Shown one piece after another: positions 9,204 through 17,440 of a DNA stretch of 33,150 bases; position 1 is the first letter of the stretch; each line of letters starts with the position of its first letter. The notes below the pieces were generated by a model that was given only the letters and a program-made list of their open reading frames with translations, was not told the origin of the DNA and made no database searches. The DNA is from Gammaproteobacteria bacterium (GTDB lineage Bacteria; Pseudomonadota; Gammaproteobacteria; Burkholderiales; Gallionellaceae). Made by a program: the position numbers and the translations under genes. The stretch is taken from NCBI GenBank assembly GCA_018819205.1, contig JAHJQE010000094.1, positions 1 to 33,150 on the forward strand, written 5' to 3'.

Positions 9204-9469
9204 GCATGTACAACATGGGCGACATGGTTTTCGCCGCATACGACCTTTTCAACGAGCCGATGGAAGAGACCGGCGAGAGCGGCATCCCCGATATCGAAGT
9301 CGGCGCGCTGCTGGCCGCTGCCGGTACGCGCGGCGTGGTGGTCAACGTCGGCCACGCCAAGGAACTGCCGGACGAAGCGATCTACCTGGTGCGTTTCGAG
9401 ATCGACGCCGAGGGCACGCTGGGCGAACCCATCGGCTGCCTGACTGACGAATTGAGCGGACTCAACTGA
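9200..9469 (+). CDS. nifZ: NifZ-family nitrogen fixation protein
   Basis: 89-aa NifZ-domain protein. NifZ assists formation of the second P-cluster of the MoFe protein in Azotobacter-type systems. The family pattern is visible: MGDMVFAAYDLFNE at the start, a central VGALLAAAGTRGVVVNVG, then EAIYLVRFE and a C-terminal GEPIGCLTDEL. It has only the core domain without long tails. The ATG overlaps the hemerythrin stop, and the next gene follows two bases after its stop. Assignment to the family is firmer than the exact function. Confidence 0.8.
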   Translation: MSMYNMGDMVFAAYDLFNEPMEETGESGIPDIEVGALLAAAGTRGVVVNVGHAKELPDEAIYLVRFEIDAEGTLGEPIGCLTDELSGLN

Positions 9470-9471
9470 GG

Positions 9472-11082
9472 ATGTCCGACCCGCGCGCTGCGCGCGTGAT
9501 GGCTTATCACGCGCGCAGCAAACACGCACTGGACCGCTACGCCGCCGGGCCCGGCACGCTGGACTGGGAGGCGCAACCCGCTGCGTTCCGCGATTGGACA
9601 GGCTGCACGCAGATGGCCTTGCCGCGTGATGTATTGGCGAGCGATATCGCATGGGGCGAACTCGGCGCGGCGCGTGCGCCGTTGCCATTCGATACGAACA
9701 CGCTTGGTTCTTTCTTGCGCCTGTCGCTCGGCCTCACCGCGTGGAAGGAATACGGCAGTGCGCGCTGGTCGCTGCGCGCGCATCCTTCTTCCGGCAATCT
9801 GCACCCCACCGAAAGCTGGCTCATCACCTCGCAAGTGCCGTGCATCGCGGACGGGCTGCACCACTATCAGAACCTGCATCACGCACTGGAACGGCGCGCG
9901 TGGAACGATGAGGCATCCGCGCCCGGCGTGTGGCTGGGCTTCAGTTCCATCCACTGGCGCGAAGCATGGAAATACGGCGAGCGCGCCTTCCGTTATTGCC
10001 AGCTCGACATGGGCCATGTGCTGGCGGCGGTGAGTTATGCGGCGGCCTTGCATGGCTGGCAGCCGCGCTTGTTGTGTCTGGATGCCAACGAGGTCGCGCA
10101 GGCGCTTGGCGTGGATCGCAACGAGGATTTCAGCGGCGTGGAAGCGGAAGAGGCAGAAGTGATCGTCGCGCTGCATACGGATGCAAACGCACCCGCTGCA
10201 TGGCATCACTATGCAGGCACACCCAGCCTGCTCGATCCGCGACCTTTATACCAATGGCCGGTGATCGAGGAAGTCGCTGCAGCCACACGCGGCATATCAC
10301 CATTTGATGGTCATTCCGGCGCAGGCCGGAATCCAGCCCATACAAATAATCCGTGCGAAGCACGGACAAACTCAACGGCATCTTCAATAGACCCACTGGA
10401 TTCCGGCCTGCGCCGGAATGACGGGGAAGACATCCGCGCCGCACAAGTCATCCTCAAACGGCGCAGCGCACAAGCCTTCGACGGTGAGTCGGTGATGCCG
10501 CAGTCGCTGTTCAAACGCATGCTTGGCAGTCTGTTGGCAGGCGGTTCGCCGGTGTGGGATCTGTGGCCGCATACGCCGCGCGTGCATCCGGTGTTGCTGG
10601 TGCATCGTGTGGAAGGCATCGCCCCCGGCCTGTATGTATTGCCGCGCGCAGACAGCGCCACCGACACCTTGCGCAACGCGATGCGCGACAGCTTCACCTG
10701 GCAACGCGCCGACGACGATCTGCCGTTGTACCAACTCATCGCCGCACGCGCAGGCAAGACCGCGCGCACCCTGTCCTGCCATCAGGACATCGCCAGTCAT
10801 TGCGCCGTGACTTTCATGATGGTTGCCGAGTTCGCCGCGCCGATCGAAACAGACGCAGCAGCCTACCGGCATCTGCACTGGGAAGCGGGCATGCTGGGCC
10901 ACATCGTCACTCTGGAAGCCGAAGCCGCCGGCTGGCGCGGCACCGGCATCGGCTGCTTCTTCGACGATGCCGACCATGAAGTGCTCGGTCTCAAGGATGA
11001 ACAGTTCCAGGTGGTCTATCACTATGCCGTCGGCATGGCGCTGGAGGATGCGCGCATCTCCACTCTGCCTGCCTACGCATGA
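9472..11082 (+). CDS. Tandem nitroreductase (SagB/ThcOx-type) protein with inserted repeat
   Basis: 536-aa flavoprotein-like product made of two nitroreductase-fold halves. The first (about residues 75-275) contains RAHPSSGNLHPTESWLI, a typical FMN-contact region. The second (about 320-535) contains a C-terminal HLHWEAGMLGHIVTLEAEA and TGIGCFFDDADHEVLGL. SagB/ThcOx relatives oxidise azolines in peptide natural products; nif-linked versions have no assigned substrate. The gene starts two bases after nifZ. The palindromic element at 10310-10422 lies in frame in the linker between the halves and adds about 37 residues (starting GHSGAGRNP and ending GLRRNDG) without stopping the frame. Whether the insert lowers activity is unknown. 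Confidence 0.8.
   Translation: MSDPRAARVMAYHARSKHALDRYAAGPGTLDWEAQPAAFRDWTGCTQMALPRDVLASDIAWGELGAARAPLPFDTNTLGSFLRLSLGLTAWKEYGSARWSLRAHPSSGNLHPTESWLITSQVPCIADGLHHYQNLHHALERRAWNDEASAPGVWLGFSSIHWREAWKYGERAFRYCQLDMGHVLAAVSYAAALHGWQPRLLCLDANEVAQALGVDRNEDFSGVEAEEAEVIVALHTDANAPAAWHHYAGTPSLLDPRPLYQWPVIEEVAAATRGISPFDGHSGAGRNPAHTNNPCEARTNSTASSIDPLDSGLRRNDGEDIRAAQVILKRRSAQAFDGESVMPQSLFKRMLGSLLAGGSPVWDLWPHTPRVHPVLLVHRVEGIAPGLYVLPRADSATDTLRNAMRDSFTWQRADDDLPLYQLIAARAGKTARTLSCHQDIASHCAVTFMMVAEFAAPIETDAAAYRHLHWEAGMLGHIVTLEAEAAGWRGTGIGCFFDDADHEVLGLKDEQFQVVYHYAVGMALEDARISTLPAYA
10310..10422. repeat. Palindromic element inside a coding sequence (copy B)
   Basis: Perfect 27-base inverted arms, GTCATTCCGGCGCAGGCCGG... 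at 10310-10336 and their complement at 10396-10422, flank a 59-base centre with the hairpin CCGTGCGAAGCACGG and a GGACAAAC box. The arms are identical to those of the intergenic copies at 25298 and 27336. Here the element is read through as protein. Confidence 0.95.
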
Positions 11083-11208
11083 ACCATAGCAGTAGATATC
11101 GGCAATGTTATCCATCAAATTGAACTCTTTCCCCATCCTGTACTCAGAGCGACCTGCGCGCGGGTAAACTTCCCGCACTGTGGCAACCCATCCCGGAAAG
11201 GAATACGC

Positions 11209-11679
11209 ATGAACGACAATCAACTGCGCTGCTGGCTGGCCCAAGCCAGATTCCATGTCAGCGAACCGGTGGAGACCGATATCAACCGTCCCTTGGCGAA
11301 CAGCACCACACCGCTGATGTACGCCGCGCAGACCGGCGATCTGGACGTGGTCAGGTCCCTGCTGAAGCGCGGTGCCGACCCGGCCTTGCTGAATGCCGAC
11401 GGCAACGGCGCATTATGGTTCGCCTGTTATTCCGACAGCACGGCATGCGTCAGTGAACTGATCAAGGCTGGTGCGCCGCTGGACACGCAGAACGTGAACG
11501 GCGCGACCGCGCTGATCTACTGTGCCTCGGCAGGCAAAACGCCTCTGGTGAAACTGTTACTGGAAGCGGGCGCGAATACCGAACTGATGACGCACGACGA
11601 TTTCACCGCACTGGAACTGGCTGCAGATCTGAACTGTTTGCGTCTGCTCAAAGACGCCCGAAAAACGGAACATGCCTGA
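11209..11679 (+). CDS. Ankyrin-repeat protein
   Basis: 156-aa cytosolic protein of three to four ankyrin repeats: TTPLMYAAQTGDLDVVRSLL, NGALWFACYSDSTACVSELI, ATALIYCASAGKTPLVKLLL and a degenerate FTALELAADLNCLRLL. Such repeats bind other proteins; the partner is unknown. AAGGAA precedes the ATG. It follows the nitroreductase gene after 126 bases that include a GCGGG/CCCGC hairpin near 11160-11177, and its stop overlaps the next start. It is probably part of the nif-linked cluster. Confidence 0.85.
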   Translation: MNDNQLRCWLAQARFHVSEPVETDINRPLANSTTPLMYAAQTGDLDVVRSLLKRGADPALLNADGNGALWFACYSDSTACVSELIKAGAPLDTQNVNGATALIYCASAGKTPLVKLLLEAGANTELMTHDDFTALELAADLNCLRLLKDARKTEHA

Positions 11680-11983
11680 GTTCTCGGTAGCGAGTGTCCA
11701 GCATCGCGTACTGGGGCGGCAGATCCGCCTGCGTTTCGCCGACGACATCGAGCTGCGTTTTACCCCAGCCGAGGCCTCCAGCCTTTCGCTCGCACTGGTC
11801 GCCGTCAGTCGAGGCATCAGCCCGGAACGCGAGATCTACATGAGTCCCATCGCCAGCGATGAGGCGTTCGTCGGCAAGGTTCATGAGACCGGCATGCGTA
11901 TTACCGTTCGCGATGAAGAACTCGCACTGGACTGGGATACCGTGGAAAATCTCTCCGCCGGTCTGGCTGCGGCCATCGGATGA
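11672..11983 (+). CDS. Uncharacterised 103-aa protein
   Basis: I do not recognise this family. The product is small, acidic and soluble, with a beta-rich first half (VLGRQIRLRFADDIELRF) and a helical C-terminus. The ATG overlaps the ankyrin gene by eight bases, which supports a real coupled gene and a partnership with the ankyrin protein. No signal peptide, membrane segment or metal motif is visible. Confidence 0.65.
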   Translation: MPEFSVASVQHRVLGRQIRLRFADDIELRFTPAEASSLSLALVAVSRGISPEREIYMSPIASDEAFVGKVHETGMRITVRDEELALDWDTVENLSAGLAAAIG

Positions 11984-12001
11984 ACCCCGCAAATATTTCC
12001 G

Positions 12002-12031
12002 TTGACGCCGCGCCAGCGGCTTGGCGATAAT
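12002..12031 (+). promoter_or_regulatory. Sigma-70 promoter of leader transcript
   Basis: TTGACG at 12002-12007 and GATAAT at 12026-12031 are separated by 18 bases. The expected start near 12038 is directly before the leader-peptide ATG at 12039, so the leader mRNA may have almost no 5' untranslated region. Confidence 0.65.
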
Positions 12032-12038
12032 CCGCGCC

Positions 12039-12143
12039 ATGAAATCCCTACACCTCCACCACTGCAATGTACGACTGCTACCCGTCGCGATGAAGCGCGC
12101 GGTATGGCGTATTGCGCGCGGTGGCGCGGGAGGTTCGCAGTAG
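12039..12143 (+). CDS. Candidate attenuator leader peptide (34 aa)
   Basis: A short frame beginning MKSLHLHHCNVRLL holds three His and four Leu codons among its first 14 and ends at TAG just before a terminator. Competing RNA pairings can be drawn. TACGACTGC (12070-12078) can pair with GCAG/TCGTA (12137-12150). GTGGC/GGGAG (12121-12132) can pair with CTCCC/GCCAC (12166-12179), which would break the terminator stem. This is the logic of amino-acid attenuation, with histidine or leucine as candidate signals. No Shine-Dalgarno is visible, consistent with a near-leaderless start. Confidence 0.5.
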   Translation: MKSLHLHHCNVRLLPVAMKRAVWRIARGGAGGSQ

Positions 12144-12171
12144 TTTCGTATTGTTCGTAAAGAATCTCCCC

Positions 12172-12208
12172 AAGGCCACAGACATCACGCTGTGGCCTTT
12201 TGTTTTTT
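12172..12208 (+). terminator. Intrinsic terminator/attenuator before the EamA exporter
   Basis: A 10-bp perfect stem, AAGGCCACAG at 12172-12181 and CTGTGGCCTT at 12190-12199, with an 8-base loop, followed by TTTTGTTTTTT. It lies between the leader peptide and the transporter gene, so it probably controls read-through. Confidence 0.85.
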
Positions 12209-12265
12209 CACCGTTCGTTTTTCGGCTCTGGCGAACGGCCTGTATGTAGAGCCCTGGAGAACATC

Positions 12266-13141
12266 ATGTCCTTACCGGCAGCATTCGTTTCTGTCGTCCT
12301 GATCTGGTCCACCACGCCGCTCGCCATCAAGTGGAGTTCGCTCGGTATCGGGTTCAGCTTTGCGGTCTTTTCGCGTATGGCGATCGGCGTCCTGCTGTGC
12401 ATCGCCCTGCTGGCGCTGTTCCGCATCCGCTTCCCGATGCACCGCAAAGCTCGCATGGCCTATATCGCGGGCGGCGTGAGCATGTTCACCGCGATGGCGC
12501 TCACCTACTGGTCGGCGCAGTATGTGAGCTCGGGCATGATCGCCGTGCTGTTCGGCCTGTCACCCCTCATCACCAGTCTGGGTGCCATGCTGTGGCTGGA
12601 AGAGGAGTCGCTCACACGCAACAAGGTGGCGGGCATGCTGCTCGGCGTACTGGGTCTGCTGATGGTGTTCTACGGCGGGCTCGACCTGGGCTCGAATGCG
12701 GGCATCGGCATCGTCACGCTGTTGTGCGCCGTCACCGCGCAGTCGCTGGGGCTGGTGTGGATCAAACGCATCGGCGACGACAGCCCGCCGCTGGCGATGA
12801 CCTGCGGCACACTCGCCGTTTCGCTGCCGATGTTCCTGCTGGCGTGGTTCGTGCTGGACGGCCACGTGCCGCACGGCGCGCCGCAACAGTCCATCGCGGC
12901 GACTTTGTATCTGGGCGTGTTCGGTTCGGTGCTCGGCTTCGCGCTGTATTACTACCTGATCAAGCACATGGACACCGCCCGCGTCGCGCTGATCACGCTC
13001 ATCACACCGGTGATGGCGCTGCTGCTCGGCCACACACTGAACAACGAGGCCATTTTGCCGCAGGTGTGGATCGGCACGGCCAGCATCGTGCTCGGTCTTG
13101 GCATACATCAATGGGGAGGGCGCTGGGCCCGGATAAAGTAA
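12266..13141 (+). CDS. EamA/DMT-family transporter
   Basis: 291-aa inner-membrane protein of the drug/metabolite transporter superfamily, with about ten hydrophobic segments forming two EamA repeats (roughly residues 5-140 and 150-285). Members such as RhtA, YddG and EamA export amino acids or related metabolites; the substrate here is unknown. The ATG at 12266 has GGAGA upstream; the frame is open 22 codons further but that part overlaps the terminator tail. The upstream leader peptide and terminator suggest amino-acid-responsive control. It converges with the diguanylate cyclase gene. Confidence 0.85.
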   Translation: MSLPAAFVSVVLIWSTTPLAIKWSSLGIGFSFAVFSRMAIGVLLCIALLALFRIRFPMHRKARMAYIAGGVSMFTAMALTYWSAQYVSSGMIAVLFGLSPLITSLGAMLWLEEESLTRNKVAGMLLGVLGLLMVFYGGLDLGSNAGIGIVTLLCAVTAQSLGLVWIKRIGDDSPPLAMTCGTLAVSLPMFLLAWFVLDGHVPHGAPQQSIAATLYLGVFGSVLGFALYYYLIKHMDTARVALITLITPVMALLLGHTLNNEAILPQVWIGTASIVLGLGIHQWGGRWARIK

Positions 13142-13174
13142 ACGATCGCCTGCACTCCGGCGCCCGGAACAGGT

Positions 13175-15199
13175 TCAGTTTGCGGCCGCGATCAGACTCA
13201 CCTGATTGCGGCCCGCATTCTTGGCCTGATACATGGCCAGGTCGGCACGCTTCAACAATGCATCGATATTCGCATCTTCCACACTCATGCATGTCACGCC
13301 GATGGAAACGGTGAACCGCAACTTCTCCCCGCTATCGATCGGCACTTCGGCAGCGGCCAGTGCCAGCCGCAATCTTTCCGCCGCCTCCAGCGCGTGTACA
13401 GCGACTGTCTCCGGCATCAGGATGACGAATTCCTCGCCACCGAAACGTCCGATGATGTCTATTTCGCGCAAGGTATGCATGCAGACCTCGCTCAGTTTGC
13501 GCAGCACCGCATCGCCGGCATAGTGGCCATATGTGTCGTTCGTCCGCTTGAAGTGATCCACATCGAGCATCAGCACTGCCAGCGGCTTGCCGTAGCGTTT
13601 GGCACGGTGCCACTCCTGCTCCGCCAGCTCATATAAATGTCGCCGGTTGTTCAATCCCGTCAATACATCCGTCTGTGCGCGGCGTTCCAGCTCGCGCTCG
13701 AAATGTTTGGTCTCGGTGATGTCGTGGAAGGCCACTACGATACCCGGTCTACCGGACTGCTTGATCAGCACTGACGCACTCACCGATACCGGGAGCAACG
13801 ATCCATCCTTATGCCTGAACAATTCCTCCAGGCTGCGGTAGGTCGCTCCAGTCTCCAGCACCTTCAGCATCCTGCAGTCTGATCTGGGATCCTGTGTACC
13901 GTCTGCATTCACATGCATCAGGTCGTGCATATCCTGTCCCAGCATCTCGTCCTGCTCATAGCCCAGCATGTCCGTCACTGCTTTGTTGGCAAAAATGATC
14001 TTGCCCCCATCATCCATCACCAGCAAGCCATCACTCATGGTCCCGGTGATCTCGCGCAGACTCCGCTCTTTCTCCTTCAACCAGCGTATCGCTTGCCTGC
14101 GTCCGAGGCTGGTATAGCTGATGATCGCTATACCCGATGCGAGCAGCAGGTAAACGACCAGCAGCATGAGGCGGCCACTGGCCTGGTTGAAGAACGAGCG
14201 TCCACGTAGCGTCTCATGGGAGACAAAGGTCACCACTTTCCAGTAATACTCCGAGGAAGCGATCTCGTGCCGGCTCGGGGCGTTGGCCAGCGGCGAGCCG
14301 GTTGAAGAGTGCAGTTCCGGCATCAATGGATGGACCGTGCTGAATACGAAAAGCCCCGCGTCCGTTTCCAGCACCCCTTTCTCGGTTGAACTGATCGTCT
14401 GCCACGCCACCGGGTATGCATGGGCGAAGGTGCGGTCCGGCCTGCCCAGCATGAATCCCCAGGCATCCTCGTGGCTGGGAGCACTCAGCCAGTAACCTTC
14501 CCTGTTCAGCAACATCGCACTACGCTGCTCGCCACCCTGGATGACTCCAAGGAAGTGATCAAGGACATCCTGGCCGAAATAGTTCAGCAACAGCACACCG
14601 CGCTTCCGGCCTGCCTTATCGAACACCGGCATCCCGAAACGGATCATCGGCTTGAAAGGTTGTTCGATCTTTCCGTGCTCGATATTCAGGTCCAGCGGTG
14701 ACACATATATTTCGCCCTGCCCGAGTTTGATGGTGTCTCGGAAGAAATACCGTCCCGACTTGTCTTGCAACTGTGCAGGCGGAACGACTGCCGGCTGTCC
14801 ATCGTTATAGTTGATGCGTATCGTTTCCATGCCCCGCGCATCGATAAAACGTATCTGGTCATAGCGCTGGCTCTCACTCGCCACTACCCGGAGTAGATTC
14901 TCCAGGTCGGCACGTTCAGCGCCTCCGGGTCGCGCGAGGTAATGCCGCATGGCCGGTGTCGCGGCGAGTACACGCAAGGTGGTGAGCACCTCGCTGAAGT
15001 CCTGTGTGATATGCGCCTTGGCGATCTCAACGAGGGCTGCTTCACGGGCCCTGGTGATCTCCAGGCTATAGCGGCCTTCGGCTCCCGTATAGGCCGCGAT
15101 GATCATGGTGAGCAGCAATGCAGCGGGAAGGAAAATGAGCGCAAAGCGCGAAAGAAAATCGCGCAAACCTACCTTCACATTGCTGCGTTCCAATGGCAT
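13175..15199 (-). CDS. Diguanylate cyclase with dCache, PAS and GGDEF domains
   Basis: 674-aa membrane sensor that would make cyclic di-GMP. Transmembrane helices at about residues 16-38 and 343-362 enclose a periplasmic double-Cache-like domain containing QIRFIDARGMETIRIN. A cytoplasmic PAS domain follows at about 380-500, then GGDEF at about 510-670 with an intact GGEEF active site (587-591). The inhibitory I-site RxxD (REID, 578-581) is present five residues before it, so product feedback is expected. The ATG at 15199 is preceded by GAGGAGGAGG; an upstream GTG at 15229 is less likely. The ligand is unknown and no partner gene is adjacent. Confidence 0.92.
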   Translation of the reverse strand: MPLERSNVKVGLRDFLSRFALIFLPAALLLTMIIAAYTGAEGRYSLEITRAREAALVEIAKAHITQDFSEVLTTLRVLAATPAMRHYLARPGGAERADLENLLRVVASESQRYDQIRFIDARGMETIRINYNDGQPAVVPPAQLQDKSGRYFFRDTIKLGQGEIYVSPLDLNIEHGKIEQPFKPMIRFGMPVFDKAGRKRGVLLLNYFGQDVLDHFLGVIQGGEQRSAMLLNREGYWLSAPSHEDAWGFMLGRPDRTFAHAYPVAWQTISSTEKGVLETDAGLFVFSTVHPLMPELHSSTGSPLANAPSRHEIASSEYYWKVVTFVSHETLRGRSFFNQASGRLMLLVVYLLLASGIAIISYTSLGRRQAIRWLKEKERSLREITGTMSDGLLVMDDGGKIIFANKAVTDMLGYEQDEMLGQDMHDLMHVNADGTQDPRSDCRMLKVLETGATYRSLEELFRHKDGSLLPVSVSASVLIKQSGRPGIVVAFHDITETKHFERELERRAQTDVLTGLNNRRHLYELAEQEWHRAKRYGKPLAVLMLDVDHFKRTNDTYGHYAGDAVLRKLSEVCMHTLREIDIIGRFGGEEFVILMPETVAVHALEAAERLRLALAAAEVPIDSGEKLRFTVSIGVTCMSVEDANIDALLKRADLAMYQAKNAGRNQVSLIAAAN

Positions 15200-15496
15200 G
15201 CCTCCTCCTCGGCGCCAATGCAGGATCACTTAATTATGCAAAACCCTGGCGTAACCTCGATCTGACCGGCACCTGTATTCACATTAACCAGAGTGGGCAG
15301 ATTTGTCCACGATGCAATTGCACATACCAGACTGATCCACCCTGATACCTGACGCGTAACAGCAGCCGTTCCGCACCTTGCCGCCGAACAGCCACAAGCC
15401 CTGGAAGATGACGCGGGTAAATCCCACTGCAAGTGGGGATGTTGCAGCCGGTATTTGAGATAGACTGCCGCGCCTTGTCATTTCCCCATTGAACCC
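15200..15496. other. Intergenic region between cyclase and nuclease genes
   Basis: About 300 bases separate the divergent cyclase and nuclease genes. It holds an imperfect hairpin near 15420-15440 (ATCCCACT-GCA-AGTGGGGAT). I see no convincing gene, sigma-54 site or terminator; short frames here lack ribosome-binding sites and family features. Confidence 0.4.
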
Positions 15497-16234
15497 ATGC
15501 AGCGTCTAATCTTCGCTTTAGTCTTTGCAGTTTCGTTAGCTTTAGCTCCTCACGCATCAGCAGGCCAGGACGATTTCGAACAATGCCGTCAGGTCTTTGC
15601 ACACGGTGAGCCCCCGCATATTCAGAAGCAGGCCGCGCAAAAGCTCCGCGCCCTGTGTTTCAGTGCCTTTGCCGTGTTGCACTCCGGCCAGAGCCGCACG
15701 CCGGTCTATGTCGCCGAACGGCTGAATAGACAGACCTTGCAAGCGGCACACGAGAAACGCAAAGACAAGTTCTTCGCCGATGCGCGCCTGCCCCGTGCAG
15801 AGCGCGCCGAACTGGACGACTACAAAGGCTCGGGTTATGACCGCGGCCACATGGCTCCCGCCGCCGACATGACCACTCCGGAATCCATGGCGCAAAGCTT
15901 CTCGCTCGCCAACATGGTGCCTCAGGCACCCGAGAACAACCGCAAGGTATGGGCGAAGATAGAGAAATCCACGCGTAAATACGTGATGCGTGCCCAAGGT
16001 GATGTGTACGTGATCAGCGGCCCGGCTTTCACAGCCACGCCGCCCACGATAGGCGGCAACCACGTCTGGGTACCACGGCATCTGTTCAAGCTGGTCTACG
16101 ATCCGTCAGCGAACAAAGCCTGGGCACACTGGATCGACAATCAGGACACGGCAAAGGCAGGGCAACCGATCAGTTATCAGGAACTCGTCAAACGCACGGG
16201 GATCAGTTTCTTGCCGAACTATCGCGGCAGTTGA
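15497..16234 (+). CDS. Secreted DNA/RNA non-specific endonuclease (NucA/Serratia type)
   Basis: 245-aa nuclease of the beta-beta-alpha-metal family. A Sec signal peptide (about residues 1-22, ending HASAG) exports it. The signature DRGHMAPAADM, with the general-base His and a Mg-binding Asn further on in LANMVPQAPENNRKVWAKIE, is intact. It would degrade extracellular or periplasmic DNA and RNA for nutrient recovery or defence. A glutaredoxin-like gene follows 47 bases after its stop, possibly in the same transcript. Confidence 0.9.
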   Translation: MQRLIFALVFAVSLALAPHASAGQDDFEQCRQVFAHGEPPHIQKQAAQKLRALCFSAFAVLHSGQSRTPVYVAERLNRQTLQAAHEKRKDKFFADARLPRAERAELDDYKGSGYDRGHMAPAADMTTPESMAQSFSLANMVPQAPENNRKVWAKIEKSTRKYVMRAQGDVYVISGPAFTATPPTIGGNHVWVPRHLFKLVYDPSANKAWAHWIDNQDTAKAGQPISYQELVKRTGISFLPNYRGS

Positions 16235-16281
16235 ATACTCGTGCAGACTTGCCACAAACTCAACCACTTCAGGAACATGAA

Positions 16282-16668
16282 ATGAGAGCCTTGATAAAAA
16301 TGCTTTTCCGCACACTGCGTCTGGTATTGATGCCGTTCATGCTGCTCTGGGCGAAACTGGCGATGCCGAAAGGCTTGGTGCGCAATGTGGCATCGCAGCA
16401 ACGGGTAGAGCGCGAGTGCGCAAAGATGTCGCTGTACCACTTCAAGACCTGCCCGTTCTGCATCAAGGTGCGTCATGAGATGGGCCGTTTGTCATTGCCC
16501 GTCGAACTCCGCGATGCACAGCATGATGCGGTACACAAGGAAGCTTTACTGCAGGGCGGCGGTAAGGTGCAAACGCCCTGCCTGCGGATCACCGGCGACG
16601 ATGGTCAGGTGCAATGGATGTACGAGTCCGGCGACATCATCCAGTATCTGCAACAACGCTTCGCGTGA
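16282..16668 (+). CDS. Membrane-anchored glutaredoxin-like protein
   Basis: 128-aa protein with a hydrophobic N-terminal anchor (about residues 4-26, LRLVLMPFMLLWAKL) and a glutaredoxin domain with the active-site CPFC in KTCPFCIKVRHEM. The cis-proline region VQTPCLRI and the C-terminal YESGDIIQYLQQR fit the family. It probably reduces disulfides or glutathione mixed disulfides near the inner membrane. AGGA precedes the ATG at 16282; a TTG at 16231 overlapping the nuclease stop is a less likely start. Confidence 0.85.
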   Translation: MRALIKMLFRTLRLVLMPFMLLWAKLAMPKGLVRNVASQQRVERECAKMSLYHFKTCPFCIKVRHEMGRLSLPVELRDAQHDAVHKEALLQGGGKVQTPCLRITGDDGQVQWMYESGDIIQYLQQRFA

Positions 16669-16823
16669 AGGTAAGTAGCATGTTTATAGACTGACTTGGA
16701 GGGCTGTTCGTCGGCCGAAGCGGGCAGTCTGTCGAGCACTCCTTCAGGTCTGATTTCACAGAATTCCAGACACTATTCGATTAGGAATTGAACTTTCAGC
16801 TGAATAGATTTAGCATTCGATCG

Positions 16824-16843
16824 CGTTCACCCTTAGGTGAACG
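16824..16843. promoter_or_regulatory. Perfect hairpin upstream of the HNH gene
   Basis: CGTTCACC-CTTA-GGTGAACG is a perfect 8-bp palindrome with a 4-base loop and no T run, 86 bases before the HNH start. It could be a protein-binding operator or an RNA hairpin. The surrounding 260-base gap (16669-16928) holds nothing else I recognise. Confidence 0.4.
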
Positions 16844-16928
16844 TGTATTGCCAATCCGGATAAACGGTTGGTGCCCGTGATGTCTCCTTAGGAATAGCGG
16901 GGTTCATTTAGAAACTTAAAGGAATCCT

Positions 16929-17309
16929 ATGCCGTCCCAAATTGCCAGACATCGTCACTCTTCATTCGTAAATCAATCAGGTCGTTGTTTTTACTGTGGG
17001 CATCCTATGTGGGAAAGTGATATTTCTACATTTGCCGAATCACACAAACTATCGCTTCGACAGGCGAGGATTTATAGGTGTACTGCTGAACATCTTGTGG
17101 CCAAAATTGATGGTGGCAGCAACTCAGCAAAGAATATTGTGGCGGCTTGTCACTGGTGCAATAAAAATAGGCATGCCAGGAAGAAAGCTCCCACACCCAT
17201 TGAATACATGGAATTTATTAAAAAGCGACTTGCCCAAGGTCGCTGGCTTAACGACTCGCCAGCCCTCGCTTCTCAACGATTAGTCAATCCGATTCCGAGC
17301 CGAACTTGA
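16929..17309 (+). CDS. HNH endonuclease-domain protein
   Basis: 126-aa HNH-type nuclease. Zinc-binding pairs CFYC (about residues 20-23) and CHWC (about 75-78) frame the core, with AEHLVAK supplying the first His of the HNH motif and KNIVAACHWCNKNRH the Asn/His part. AAGGA lies just before the ATG. The gene is AT-richer than its neighbours and stands alone between unrelated genes, which fits a mobile or recently acquired nuclease. Target and function are unknown. Confidence 0.8.
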   Translation: MPSQIARHRHSSFVNQSGRCFYCGHPMWESDISTFAESHKLSLRQARIYRCTAEHLVAKIDGGSNSAKNIVAACHWCNKNRHARKKAPTPIEYMEFIKKRLAQGRWLNDSPALASQRLVNPIPSRT

Positions 17310-17440
17310 AAAATACTCCCTTGCGATGTTTTGAACTCGAAGGAAAAAAGGGGATGCCCGGAATTCCGTATATACCGACTGAAAGGTTGTTCGCAGCTAA
17401 CCGTCCGCATTGGCCGAACAGCACTCCATTTAACCGAACT

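Noticed and set aside
1925-17415. Similar CTAACSGWCCG-type words near 1925 and 17395
   Set aside because: Only short stretches match and the flanks differ, so I cannot claim a shared repeat.
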